Positions 33,608 through 41,846 of a stretch of DNA of 64,000 nucleotides are shown one piece after another; within the stretch, counting starts at the first letter, position 1; each line of letters starts with the position of its first letter. The stretch spans positions 124,001 through 188,000 of the forward strand of contig JBDZVM010000001.1 in the NCBI GenBank assembly GCA_040255675.1, in the 5' to 3' direction. The stretch is from JBDZVM01 sp040255675. GTDB lineage: Bacteria; Actinomycetota; Actinomycetes; Acidothermales; Acidothermaceae. The notes beneath the pieces were generated by a model. The model was not told the DNA's origin. It searched no databases and saw only the letters and a list, made by a program, of their open reading frames with translations. A program made the position numbers and the translations under genes.

Positions 33608-34060
33608 TCACGGCGTCGTCCTTATCGCGGCGGTGAGTTCGACTTCGATCGGCGACCCATCCGGCAACTCGGCGACGCCGATTGCCGAGCGCGCGGCTGA
33701 ACCACGCTCACCGAGGTGGTCGAACAAAGCTTCGGACGCGCCATCAGCTACCGACGACAGCGCTGTGAAGCCCGCGCTCGCGGCAACGTACACGGTGAGG
33801 CGCAGGCATCGCACGACATTGTCTACGCCGCCCACGGCGGAGGCGATCGCCGCCAGCGCGTTAACCGCGGCTCGTGCCGCGAGCGGTTTCGCTTCCTTAA
33901 CCGAAATCTCCGCACCCACGTGGCCGCGGGCCACCAAGACGCCGTCGACCCGCGGGGTCATGCCGGCGCTGTAAGCGATGCCGCCGAAGACCACGACGGG
34001 CATGTAGCGGCCCTGTGGGCGCGGCGCGACGGGTAAGGGATTGCGGTCTGCCTCAAGCAC
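33608..34060 (-). CDS. RidA-family enamine/imine deaminase
   Basis: A 150-residue RidA (YjgF/YER057c/UK114) protein. It contains VVVFGGIAYSAGMTPRVDGVLV, the family's opening strand with 'SG-x-x-P', followed by AVNALAAIASAVGGVDNVVRCLRLTVYVA and the C-terminal RSAIGVAELPDGSPIEVELTAAI. The Arg of the canonical 'R-x-x-x-x-V-x-x-L-P' is retained in ARSAIGVAELP, so an imine-hydrolysing role is possible. The GTG at 34060 overlaps the gamma-glutamyltransferase stop by 8 bp, which makes this the last gene of the operon. RidA proteins commonly clear reactive enamines produced by amine oxidation. Confidence 0.85.
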   Translation of the reverse strand: MLEADRNPLPVAPRPQGRYMPVVVFGGIAYSAGMTPRVDGVLVARGHVGAEISVKEAKPLAARAAVNALAAIASAVGGVDNVVRCLRLTVYVAASAGFTALSSVADGASEALFDHLGERGSAARSAIGVAELPDGSPIEVELTAAIRTTP

Positions 34061-35669
34061 CGAGCGCCACCCCGCTCTGGCGCGGATCGACCCCGCCGGC
34101 CAGGCACCCAAGCCGGTGGTCGACCGAAATCACGAGCGCGCCGCCCCCGGCGTCCCACGGACCCACGACGCGGAGGCGATGACCGGCCGCACTCAGCGCG
34201 TCAAGGGTCGCCGAACTGAGCCGTGATTCGCAGATCAACTCGTCGGGTGCTCCGATGGCGTCGGCGTCACTGCCGGGGTAGACGGTGAATCGCGGCGCTG
34301 AGACGGCTTCCTGCGGGTCTAGGTCGTGGTCGACGAGGTGTGAGAGCAGTTGCATGTTCCACTGCACTTGGCCATCACCGCCTGGCGTGTTGCCGACATG
34401 CCGTAGCCGCCCTTCGTCGTCGGTGGCGAGCCAGGCGTTCAGGGTGTGCAGTGGCCTTCGGCGCGGCCGTACTCCATTGGGATGCTCGTCGAGTAGGTAG
34501 CTGCCGCGGCCGAGCCGATTGTTCAAGACGATGCCGGTACCGGGCACGGTGATGCGGGCGCCGAAGGTGAGGGCGAGCGACTGGATGAAGCTGACGGCGC
34601 GCCCTTCGGAGTCGACGACCACAGTCGACGTCGTGTCGCCGTCGCCGCGTAACCCGACCGCGGTGGCGGTGGCTGAGGTGTCGAGGTCGGCGATCCGGCC
34701 GCGGGCGGCGCTAATGGCCGTGGGGCTGAGGAGATCCTCCCACGCGTCGGTGTCGCTGCCGCAACGCTTCCAGCGGTCGCGAAAGGCTTGCCGAGCCGCG
34801 CTTGCCAAGAAATGCACCGCGTCGGCGCTCAGCCAGGGTAATTCGGCCAGCTGCCCGTCACACAAGGCCGCCTGTTGCAGCATCATCCAGCCAGGTGTCG
34901 GCGGTGGCGTTTCGTGCACTGTCAACGGACCGTAGCGATGGCTGATCGCCGACGCGTGCAATACCGTGCCGGAGGCCGCCCATTCGTCGCCGCTAAACGG
35001 AGCGCCTCCCTCGACAAGGGCGGCGACCGCCTGCTCGGCGAGTGCACCGACGTACAGGCTGCGCGGATCGCAAGCGACCGTTCGAATCGAACGGGCCAGA
35101 TCCGAGTACACGAGGCGCTGCCCGATTTGCGGCGCGCGCCAATCGCGCAGGAACACCGCGGCCATCCCGTCGTCCTCGCGTAGCAGTCTCTCGTTGTCGA
35201 GGATGTCGTCGCGCGTCTTCGCGGTACAGGCGACGCCGCGCTCGGCGGCGTCGGCGGCGGGTGCCCACAGATCGGCTAGTGGCCGGGTGGCTCCGCCAGC
35301 ATGCAGCGCCGCCATCGCGGCGATCGCGCCCGGACCAGCGACGGCAAGCGGACCGGACAGCGGGACGGCGGAAAGCCCACGCTCTCGGTAGAACGCCGGG
35401 TCCGCGCCGTCCGGGCCGAAACCGCTTGCGCCTACGGTGTAAACGGTGCCGTCCGGTTCTCGCACGATGGCGAAGGCATCACCGCCGATCCCGCATTGGC
35501 CCGGCAGCACCAGCCAGCAGATCGCCGCCATGGCGAGAGTCGCGTCGATGGCGTTGCCGCCCGAACGAAGCACGGAAAGTCCGGTGGAGCTGACCATTGG
35601 ATGGTTTGAAACGACCATCGCGTCCATGGAAAGGGCCGCGGCGCGCGGCGGACCACCACACTCGAACAT
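34053..35669 (-). CDS. Gamma-glutamyltransferase family protein
   Basis: A 538-residue Ntn-hydrolase of the GGT/cephalosporin acylase family. It cleaves itself before Thr346 (DTTSTVVVDSEG), the N-terminal nucleophile of the small subunit. The large subunit has the conserved SNHPMVSSTGLSVLRSGGNAIDA opening and the substrate region GPGAIAAMAALH. The canonical TTHF is TTST here, as in many actinobacterial acylase-like members. There is no clear signal peptide, so it is intracellular. It should remove a gamma-glutamyl group from an imported or internally made conjugate. It lies 3 bp after a Rieske gene and overlaps RidA. Confidence 0.88.
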   Translation of the reverse strand: MFECGGPPRAAALSMDAMVVSNHPMVSSTGLSVLRSGGNAIDATLAMAAICWLVLPGQCGIGGDAFAIVREPDGTVYTVGASGFGPDGADPAFYRERGLSAVPLSGPLAVAGPGAIAAMAALHAGGATRPLADLWAPAADAAERGVACTAKTRDDILDNERLLREDDGMAAVFLRDWRAPQIGQRLVYSDLARSIRTVACDPRSLYVGALAEQAVAALVEGGAPFSGDEWAASGTVLHASAISHRYGPLTVHETPPPTPGWMMLQQAALCDGQLAELPWLSADAVHFLASAARQAFRDRWKRCGSDTDAWEDLLSPTAISAARGRIADLDTSATATAVGLRGDGDTTSTVVVDSEGRAVSFIQSLALTFGARITVPGTGIVLNNRLGRGSYLLDEHPNGVRPRRRPLHTLNAWLATDDEGRLRHVGNTPGGDGQVQWNMQLLSHLVDHDLDPQEAVSAPRFTVYPGSDADAIGAPDELICESRLSSATLDALSAAGHRLRVVGPWDAGGGALVISVDHRLGCLAGGVDPRQSGVALGA

Positions 35670-35672
35670 GGC

Positions 35673-36119
35673 TTATGTCGACGCGGCGCGTTGCCGCGCC
35701 TCCTGCAGTTCGCGGCGCTTGGCCTCGCCCTCGATGACGTCTTGGTCGGTGACCCGCACGAAAATCTTCCCGTCGATCTCGCGCAGCGGGTACGTGACGA
35801 TGGGTTTGTTCGCCGGCGGGTAGATGGCCTCGCCGGTGTCGAGGTCGAAGATGCTGCCGTGACAAGAGCAGCCGATACCGTCGTCCACAACTTTGCCCGC
35901 CGAAAGCAGACACGCCATGTGGGTGCAGGTGTTCGAGACCGCGTAGGCCTTCCCGTGGTTTCGGGCCAGGCACAGCTCAAGCCCACGCGGAAAGAATCGC
36001 CGCACGTACCCGTCCGGCAGCTGACCGGAGCGCGCCACGTACACGAAATCGGCGTCCAGGCCGAAGTCCGCCGCCACTGGTTGGGGCGCCGGTCGCGAGT
36101 CGTTGGTTGGCGTGCTCAT
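35673..36119 (-). CDS. Rieske [2Fe-2S] protein
   Basis: A 148-residue soluble Rieske protein with both cluster motifs, CTHMACLL and CSCHGSIFDLDTGEAIYPPA. The fold resembles the Rieske domain of arsenite oxidase and cytochrome complexes, with an N-terminal extension (MSTPTNDSRPAP...). There is no membrane anchor or Tat signal. With the other Rieske ferredoxin and the flavin reductase in the same operon it forms a likely electron chain, although this one begins with a longer lead and could be a subunit of an unrecognised oxygenase. It is separated from its neighbours by only 3 and 4 bp. Confidence 0.87.
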   Translation of the reverse strand: MSTPTNDSRPAPQPVAADFGLDADFVYVARSGQLPDGYVRRFFPRGLELCLARNHGKAYAVSNTCTHMACLLSAGKVVDDGIGCSCHGSIFDLDTGEAIYPPANKPIVTYPLREIDGKIFVRVTDQDVIEGEAKRRELQEARQRAAST

Positions 36120-36123
36120 GCGC

Positions 36124-37575
36124 TCAGTCGCCGCCGAAATACACGGTTTTGTCGACGGTGTAGAAGTGCATCATCGTGTCTCCTGCCTGCTCCTTGAATG
36201 TCTGGGTGCTCGAGTTCTTCACACCACCGAACGGCGCGTTCACGGCAACGCCGGTCGTCGGAAGGTTCACCTTGACCACACCCGCGTCGATGCGTTGGAC
36301 GAAGTCCAACGCTTTGCCTAGATCGCTGGTTACGATCGCGGCAGAAAGTCCGTACTGCGTACCATTTGCTACGTCGAGCGCCTCATCGAAAGAGTTCACC
36401 CGCAAGATGGCGAGCACCGGGCCGAATACTTCCTCCTGCGCGAGCGCGGAGCCTCGCTGGACGTTCGTGAGTACCGCCGGGCGGATGAAATGCCCGTGCT
36501 CGGAGCCGGGTGGCAAAGGTTCGTCACCCGCGAGCAGTTTCGCGCCGTCCAAGGTCGCGGCGGTTAGATGGTCGCGCACCTTGGCCAATTGTGGTGCGCT
36601 GGCGAGCGGCCCCATGTCGACTCCGCTGCGCAACCCGTTGCCGACGACGCAACGCCTGGCCGTAGCGGCAAGTTTCTCGACGAGTTCGTCGTGGACGGCG
36701 TCGTGCACCACGACGCGGCTCGTCCCGGTGCATGCCTGGCCGCTGAGCCCGAAGGCGCCTCGATGGATAAGCGTCGCCGCCCGGTCGAGGTCGGCGTCGG
36801 CGAGAACGATGACGGGGTTCTTGCCGCCCATTTCAAGCTGGCAGCGTTGCTGGACACTCGTCGCACGATGAATCGCGGCACCCACGGACGATGAGCCGGT
36901 GAAGGTGATCGCGCCGACTCGTGGGTCTGCTACCAACGCGGCACCGGCCTCACCACCGCCGTGGACGAGGGCGATTGCGCCCGCGGGTAACCCGGCTTCC
37001 AGCAATGCTCGTACAAGCGCCTCGGCGGTTGCCGGGGTGAGCTCGCTCGGCTTGAAAACCACACCGTTACCCGCGGCGAGTGCCGGCCCGAGTTTGCGAG
37101 AGGGGATGTTGAGCGGAAAGTTCCACGGTGTGATGGCCGCCACGACCCCGACCGGATGGCGCTGCGTCAAGACCATCGACCCGTCGCCTGTCGGGAACGT
37201 CTGCCCGTTCAGGCGGAGCGCCTCACTGGCGTACATGCGCAGGTTCAGCGGCGTACGCCGAGTTTCGTTGAGGGCCTCCGCGAGAGTTTTGCCTTCTTCA
37301 CGCACGAGTTCGCGTGCCAACTCGGTCGCGCGGCTAGCGAGAATGTCGGCAGCCCTGTGCAGGGTCTCGGCGCGCGCCTCCGGGCTTTGCGCGGCCCATT
37401 CGCGATATCCGTCGGAGACCGCGGAGACTGCATCGTGTACGTCGTCCGCGTTGGAGTCCGCGGCCTCATTGACGAGTTCACGAGTATCCGCGGGATTGCG
37501 CCGCTCGCGGGTGCGCCCGCTCGCGGCTCCGACCCATTCGCCGCCGATGTAGTTCAGCCTTTTCATGGCCTGCAT
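36124..37575 (-). CDS. NAD(P)-dependent aldehyde dehydrogenase
   Basis: A 483-residue ALDH of the succinate-semialdehyde/betaine/ketoglutarate-semialdehyde type. The catalytic Cys is in GLSGQACTGTSR, the general base Glu in QLEMGGKNP, the Asn in ITPWNFPLN, and the NAD fold motif is FTGSSSVGAAI. The operon context suggests it oxidises an aldehyde released from an amine. The start at 37575 is preferred, with an internal ATG nine bases later as an alternative. The family assignment is firm; the precise aldehyde is unknown. Confidence 0.92.
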   Translation of the reverse strand: MQAMKRLNYIGGEWVGAASGRTRERRNPADTRELVNEAADSNADDVHDAVSAVSDGYREWAAQSPEARAETLHRAADILASRATELARELVREEGKTLAEALNETRRTPLNLRMYASEALRLNGQTFPTGDGSMVLTQRHPVGVVAAITPWNFPLNIPSRKLGPALAAGNGVVFKPSELTPATAEALVRALLEAGLPAGAIALVHGGGEAGAALVADPRVGAITFTGSSSVGAAIHRATSVQQRCQLEMGGKNPVIVLADADLDRAATLIHRGAFGLSGQACTGTSRVVVHDAVHDELVEKLAATARRCVVGNGLRSGVDMGPLASAPQLAKVRDHLTAATLDGAKLLAGDEPLPPGSEHGHFIRPAVLTNVQRGSALAQEEVFGPVLAILRVNSFDEALDVANGTQYGLSAAIVTSDLGKALDFVQRIDAGVVKVNLPTTGVAVNAPFGGVKNSSTQTFKEQAGDTMMHFYTVDKTVYFGGD

Positions 37576-37584
37576 TCGCCCGCC

Positions 37585-38799
37585 TCACCAAGCTTGCTCG
37601 GTCTCGAGCAACTCCGACAAGTCGATGCTCTCGTCTTTCAAGTGATGTGCGTTTACGAGAACGCGACCCGAAATCAGTTCCTTGGCCATCGCTACGTCGG
37701 CACCGCGGTCGACGGCGAATGCCGCTCGAATGCGGCCGTCACGCAGGTAGAACGCGCAGAAATCTAATTCATCGACCGAGCCGCGGATGACGAGTTCGTC
37801 CCACGTTCGGGCGTGCCCGGTGTGCTGAATGTTCACGTCGTACTGATCGGACCAAAACCAGTGTGGGTCATCGAAGATGGTCGGGTTGCCGAGCATGTTG
37901 TTCGCGGCGGCCGCTGCTTGCTTGTTCGCGTTGTCGAAGTGTTCGACGCGGATGAGCTCGTCGAACAGCGGGTGATAGTGGTTGGCGATGTCGCCGGCCG
38001 CGAAGATGTTGGGCACGTTGGTGCGGCAGTACTCGTCAACGAGCACCCCGTTGTCGACGGTCACACCGGAGCGCTGCGCGACCTCGATGTTCGGTGTGAT
38101 CCCGACGCCGACGACGACGTAATCGCCCTCGAGCCGCGCGCCCGCGGTGGTGACGATGACGGCGTCAGCATGCTCGACAACCGACTCCACGGGTTCACCG
38201 AGCCGGACGGCGACACCGTTGCCGCGGTGGATAGCCGCGCACACCGCGCCGAGCTCGCGGCCGAGCACACGCTGCATGGGCGCGTCGAGCGTGTCGATAA
38301 CCGTGACATCCGCACCCTTGCGGTGTGCGGTCGCCGCGACTTCGGAGCCGATGAATCCGGCGCCGATCACAATAAGCCGAACTCCGGGGCTGATCAGCTC
38401 GCGCAGTTTGGTCGCGTCGTCGAGCGTGCGCAGGTAATGCACGCGGTCGCCGCGCACACCGGGCAGGTGGCGGGCGGCGCCCCCGGTCGCTATCAGCACC
38501 TTGTCAGCCCGCACTTGGCTGCCGTCAGCCAACTCGACAGCCCATTCGGAGGGACGCACGCGCACCGCACGTTGCCCGAGCCGCAGGTGCACATCGTTGG
38601 CGGCGCACCATTTCTCGTCGAGCAGAAAAAGATCGTCGTCACCGCCGGCGAGGTATTCCTTCGTGAGTGGCGGGCGTTGATACGGCGGGTATGGCTCGGC
38701 GCCGATCACCTCGATGCGCCCGTCGAAGCCACGTCGCCGCAGCGTGCGGGTTGCGACGGCTGCTGTCTGGCCGGCGCCGACAATGGCGAAGGTTGTCAT
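37585..38799 (-). CDS. FAD-dependent ferredoxin reductase
   Basis: A 404-residue flavoprotein of the BphA4/ThcD/rubredoxin reductase group. FAD motif FAIVGAGQTAAVATRTLRRRG, NAD motif IVIGAGFIGSEVAATA, and the FAD-flavin loop IFAAGDIANH are all present, as is the PYPPYQRPPLTKEYL segment diagnostic of this group. It passes electrons from NAD(P)H to a ferredoxin, here most likely the Rieske protein encoded directly upstream, with which it shares an ATGA overlap. The ATG at 38799 begins exactly at the FAD motif; the longer open frame is rejected. Confidence 0.92.
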   Translation of the reverse strand: MTTFAIVGAGQTAAVATRTLRRRGFDGRIEVIGAEPYPPYQRPPLTKEYLAGGDDDLFLLDEKWCAANDVHLRLGQRAVRVRPSEWAVELADGSQVRADKVLIATGGAARHLPGVRGDRVHYLRTLDDATKLRELISPGVRLIVIGAGFIGSEVAATAHRKGADVTVIDTLDAPMQRVLGRELGAVCAAIHRGNGVAVRLGEPVESVVEHADAVIVTTAGARLEGDYVVVGVGITPNIEVAQRSGVTVDNGVLVDEYCRTNVPNIFAAGDIANHYHPLFDELIRVEHFDNANKQAAAAANNMLGNPTIFDDPHWFWSDQYDVNIQHTGHARTWDELVIRGSVDELDFCAFYLRDGRIRAAFAVDRGADVAMAKELISGRVLVNAHHLKDESIDLSELLETEQAW

Positions 38800-39158
38800 G
38801 ATGTGCTCGATCCAGCAGTGAGGGCTTCGCGCAGCTCTTGCGGATTTTCGCGAGGGCGGGTCGAAACGAAGACGGTGCCGTCCTCGACGCGAATGTCGTA
38901 GGACGGTTGATACCGGTCCTGCGTCGCTTCGTAGCCCGTGGCGGGATCGAACTCCCACTGATGACCCGGGCAGACGACGCATCCGTTCAACAGCACGCCT
39001 TTGCTGAGCGACCGCTGCTTGTGGATGCACGTGTCGGCTAATGCGAACACCTGCGAGCCGACAAGAAAGAGGGCGACGGGTTCGCCGGCTACCTCGACTT
39101 GCTTCTTCTTTCGGCGGCTCAGTTCGGACAGCTCGGCTACAGCGAGCCAGTCAGCCAC
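38796..39158 (-). CDS. Rieske-type ferredoxin
   Basis: A 120-residue Rieske ferredoxin. The cluster motifs are CIHKQRSL and CPGHQWEFD, and it has the short plan of ring-hydroxylating dioxygenase ferredoxins. It has a basic N-terminal segment (SRRKKKQ) and no anchor. It shares an ATGA overlap with the flavin reductase, so the two make a dedicated electron transfer pair. The likely recipient is the diiron enzyme encoded 127 bp upstream. There is no Rieske oxygenase alpha subunit in the window. Confidence 0.9.
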   Translation of the reverse strand: MADWLAVAELSELSRRKKKQVEVAGEPVALFLVGSQVFALADTCIHKQRSLSKGVLLNGCVVCPGHQWEFDPATGYEATQDRYQPSYDIRVEDGTVFVSTRPRENPQELREALTAGSSTS

Positions 39159-39285
39159 AACATGCTCCTTGGGTCAAGACTGGACCGGTTGGATCGGAGG
39201 GTGGATCGGGCGGCCTGCCACCATTCGACGGTGCGGTGACCTGAGTCAGCGGCGACCACCCATCCGGTCCGAACCACCGCGGGCG

Positions 39286-39999
39286 TCAAGCGGCGACGAG
39301 GTCAGGCGCCACGTAGGTGTCGTACAGCGCTTTCGTGTACGAGTAGCGCATTTCGGCGCCCCATCGCACGAACTGCAGGCAACGCTGCTGCAACTCCACC
39401 GTATTCGCGCACTCCAAGACGATCTGGTAGCCACGCTCGCCGTGTACCACGTCGGAGGTGATGTGGAGATCGAAGAACTCGATTTCGTCTTCGGTGAAGC
39501 CGTACGCCTCGCGTAACGGCACGATTTGCTTCTTATAGATGCTTGGCACCTGCGATTCGAGGCCGACGACCATCGCCGCGGTCGCAACCGCGAAGTGCTC
39601 GCGCATCGAGGTCGCGTAGCACCACGCCTGGAGGCCCCGCGTGACCGCGTTCGCGTTGTTCGGATCCATCACCCGTTCCCGGGTAGTGCCGCACGCCTCG
39701 GCGAAGCGAATCAGCAGGTCGGTGTGCCGAATGTCCGCGACTTCTTCCTCGTACATGTTCTGCAGCAGGAAGTCTTTGGCTTCGGTGAAGTGGTCCGGCG
39801 TATTGCCGTAGATGTATCCGAGGTAGTCCGCAAACGGGCCGACGTACTGGTAGTGGTTCTCTGCCCAGCGCGCGAAGTGGTGGCGCTTTAGCTTGCCCTC
39901 GGCCCACGCGAGGCTGAAGGAGGCGTTTTTCGCCTCGCGGCCCTTGATTGCATCCTCGAGCGCGCTGCGAAACTCGTCCTTCGAAAGCAGCTCTGTCAT
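39286..39999 (-). CDS. Haem-oxygenase-like diiron protein (PqqC/TenA/CADD-like)
   Basis: A 237-residue all-helical protein of the PqqC/TenA/haem-oxygenase-like fold. It shows the six residues of a diiron site with the spacing of CADD and UndA: Glu85 and His92 in NMYEEEVADIRHTDLL, Glu148 in GLES, and His179, Asp183, His186 in LHITSDVVHGE. Such diiron oxidases (HDOs) use O2 to hydroxylate nitrogen, cut C-C bonds, or decarboxylate. The ATG at 39999 follows a GGAGGAAGG site. It is the first gene of a seven-gene operon that supplies two Rieske proteins and a reductase. PqqC itself lacks metal, and TenA lacks this ligand set. The substrate is unknown. Confidence 0.82.
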   Translation of the reverse strand: MTELLSKDEFRSALEDAIKGREAKNASFSLAWAEGKLKRHHFARWAENHYQYVGPFADYLGYIYGNTPDHFTEAKDFLLQNMYEEEVADIRHTDLLIRFAEACGTTRERVMDPNNANAVTRGLQAWCYATSMREHFAVATAAMVVGLESQVPSIYKKQIVPLREAYGFTEDEIEFFDLHITSDVVHGERGYQIVLECANTVELQQRCLQFVRWGAEMRYSYTKALYDTYVAPDLVAA

Positions 40000-40256
40000 G
40001 GTGAGATCGCCTTCCTCCTGTCGAAGAACTGCCGGTAGTGCGGGTCGCCGAGCGAGAAACACGGTAGACACGGCTCACGTGGCTCATGCGACCCAAGCGC
40101 CTTTACGCTAGGCAGGCCGGCGGGGGCCATCCACGTGCAACTAGCACAGGGAAAGAACAGATTTCTTGTGCATCTGGTCTGCGGTAGATCGGCGAAGTTC
40201 TTTGCGACAGTTGCGCTGCACGCAAGACCGAACGTCGACGACTACGGAAGTAGCAG
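40000..40256. other. Divergent intergenic region before the oxidase operon
   Basis: 257 bp between the divergent diiron-enzyme and DUF1275 genes. It contains the inverted repeat TTGCG-CTGCA-CGCAA (40211-40225) close to the DUF1275 start. No gene, RNA or confident promoter was seen. Confidence 0.5.
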
Positions 40257-41012
40257 GTGGCCTCGATCACTGCGAGTGACGGCGCGCGACTAGACCGTCT
40301 TCGTCATGCCCTGGTCGTCGTTCTGACCGTCAATGCGGGTGCCACTGACGCGATCGGGTTCCTTGCGCTTGGCGGAGCGTTTACCAGCGTCATGACCGGC
40401 AACCTGGTGCTGTTCGGTATTTCCGTCGCGCAAGAAGACGGCACGCTCGCGAGACACATCGTGGCTGCCGTCGTGTCGTATATCGTCGGGTGCGTCCTTG
40501 GCGGTCGCCTCGCGGGAAAGGCCGAGAAAGGGCAGCCGGTGTGGCCACGGCAGGTAACGCGCGCGCTGGCGGTCGAATGTGCCGTCTTCCTCGTGTGCGC
40601 GGTCGGCTGGTGGATGACTGGCTCAGCGCCGGCTGGCGCCGTCCAACTCGCGCTCCTCGCTGGCAATGCGTTAGCACTCGGAGTGCAAGGAAGCAGCGTG
40701 CAGCGTTTCGGCGTCTCCGGATTGTCGACGACGTACATGACGGGCACCTTGACGACAGTGATCGTCAGGCTCGTGTCGGGCGGTCAGCTACGCGAGGTTC
40801 TCGACAGCCTGCAAATCTTGTGTGGTCTGATCGCGGGGGCTATCTCGGCAGCGCTGCTCGCGGACCGGGTCCCGGCCTTGACGCCGCTGATCCAACTTGT
40901 ACCGCTCAGTGTCGTGCTGATCGGATCGCTTCGGATCATGCGCTCGGGAGACAAGGCCATGACCGAAAATCGCGCTTTGGCGGCGTCCGGGCCAGCATGG
41001 AGACATGAGTGA
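40257..41012 (+). CDS. YoaK/DUF1275 family membrane protein
   Basis: A 251-residue protein with six to seven helices. TVNAGATDAIGFLALGGAFTSVMTGNLVLFGI is the opening DUF1275 pattern (N-A-G-x-x-D-A-x-x-F and S-x-M-T-G-N-x), and the second-half repeat FGVSGLSTTYMTGTLTTVIVRL shows the internal duplication of the family. No transport substrate is known for DUF1275. The GTG at 40257 is just after an AGCAGG segment. The last 8 bp overlap the start of the next gene. Confidence 0.85.
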   Translation: MASITASDGARLDRLRHALVVVLTVNAGATDAIGFLALGGAFTSVMTGNLVLFGISVAQEDGTLARHIVAAVVSYIVGCVLGGRLAGKAEKGQPVWPRQVTRALAVECAVFLVCAVGWWMTGSAPAGAVQLALLAGNALALGVQGSSVQRFGVSGLSTTYMTGTLTTVIVRLVSGGQLREVLDSLQILCGLIAGAISAALLADRVPALTPLIQLVPLSVVLIGSLRIMRSGDKAMTENRALAASGPAWRHE

Positions 41013-41799
41013 CGTTGAGCGCGACCTTGCCGTGGTGGCGGGTTTCTTGGCTCGGCGTGATGTGCCCGCCCTTGATCGGTCGGTTGTGGCCGAGCCCTTC
41101 GACGTGCTGGTGCTCGCCGGTTGCGGCGTGCTTGGGGCGCCCGAGGTAGCCGCCGCGGCAATTCGCGCGGGTGTGGCGGATCGCGTCGTCGTTTCCGGTG
41201 GCCTTGGCCACTCGACTCGCTTCCTCGTAGACGCGTTACAAGCGCATCCCCGGTACGGGGCCGTTGCTACCCACGGGCGCTCGGAGGCGGCGATGCTGGC
41301 CGACGTCCTCTCGAATTATTTAGGCGTCCCGGCAAAGCTCATCGCGATCGAAGACCGCTCGACCAACTGCGGTGAAAATGCGGTGTTCACTCGACGTTTG
41401 CTCGATGGCTCGTCGCCGGTGAAGCGTGTCGTGTTGGTGCAAGACCCGACGATGCAAAGGCGTAGCCATGCCGCGTTCGAGCGAGCGTGGGCCGGCCGGC
41501 CGCTCGCCCGGCTCGCGAGTTTCGCGCCGTTCGTGCCGTGCATCGCGGACGGCGTGGTGTCTGCCGCGCCCGGTGAGCCACCCGCCTGGCCATTCGAGCG
41601 CTTCGTGTCGCTGGTGCTCGGCGAGGTTCGCCGGCTGCGCGACGACGAACACGGCTACGGACCCCGCGGCGCGAATTTCATCGACCACGTCGACGTTCCG
41701 CCGGATGTCGCAGCTGCCTACAGCCGGCTCGTCGAGCATTTTCCAGGCAGCGCCCGCGCAGCGGTGTCATCCGGGCGGTCGGCTGGCTCCCCGCTATGA
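41005..41799 (+). CDS. YdcF/DUF218 (ElyC-like) family protein
   Basis: A 264-residue DUF218 protein. DVLVLAGCGVLGAPEVAAAAI, then RVVVSGGLGHST, EAAMLADVLSNYLGVPAKLIAIEDRSTNCGENA and RVVLVQDPTMQRRS make the family's nucleotide-like fold with the Glu-x-x-S/T-N-T/C-x-E-N signature. It has no membrane helix, unlike ElyC, and resembles the cytosolic YdcF, which binds S-adenosylmethionine in vitro. It overlaps the DUF1275 gene by 8 bp and is presumably cotranscribed. The role is unknown. Confidence 0.82.
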   Translation: MSDVERDLAVVAGFLARRDVPALDRSVVAEPFDVLVLAGCGVLGAPEVAAAAIRAGVADRVVVSGGLGHSTRFLVDALQAHPRYGAVATHGRSEAAMLADVLSNYLGVPAKLIAIEDRSTNCGENAVFTRRLLDGSSPVKRVVLVQDPTMQRRSHAAFERAWAGRPLARLASFAPFVPCIADGVVSAAPGEPPAWPFERFVSLVLGEVRRLRDDEHGYGPRGANFIDHVDVPPDVAAAYSRLVEHFPGSARAAVSSGRSAGSPL

Positions 41800-41846
41800 A
41801 GGGCAGTACCGTGCTCACAGGCGACGGCGTCCGAAGAGGGTGAATC

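Noticed and set aside
38680..38695. ATAC...GGGTAT sequence in the ferredoxin reductase gene
   Set aside because: The arms are incomplete and the spacing is wrong; it is inside a coding frame.
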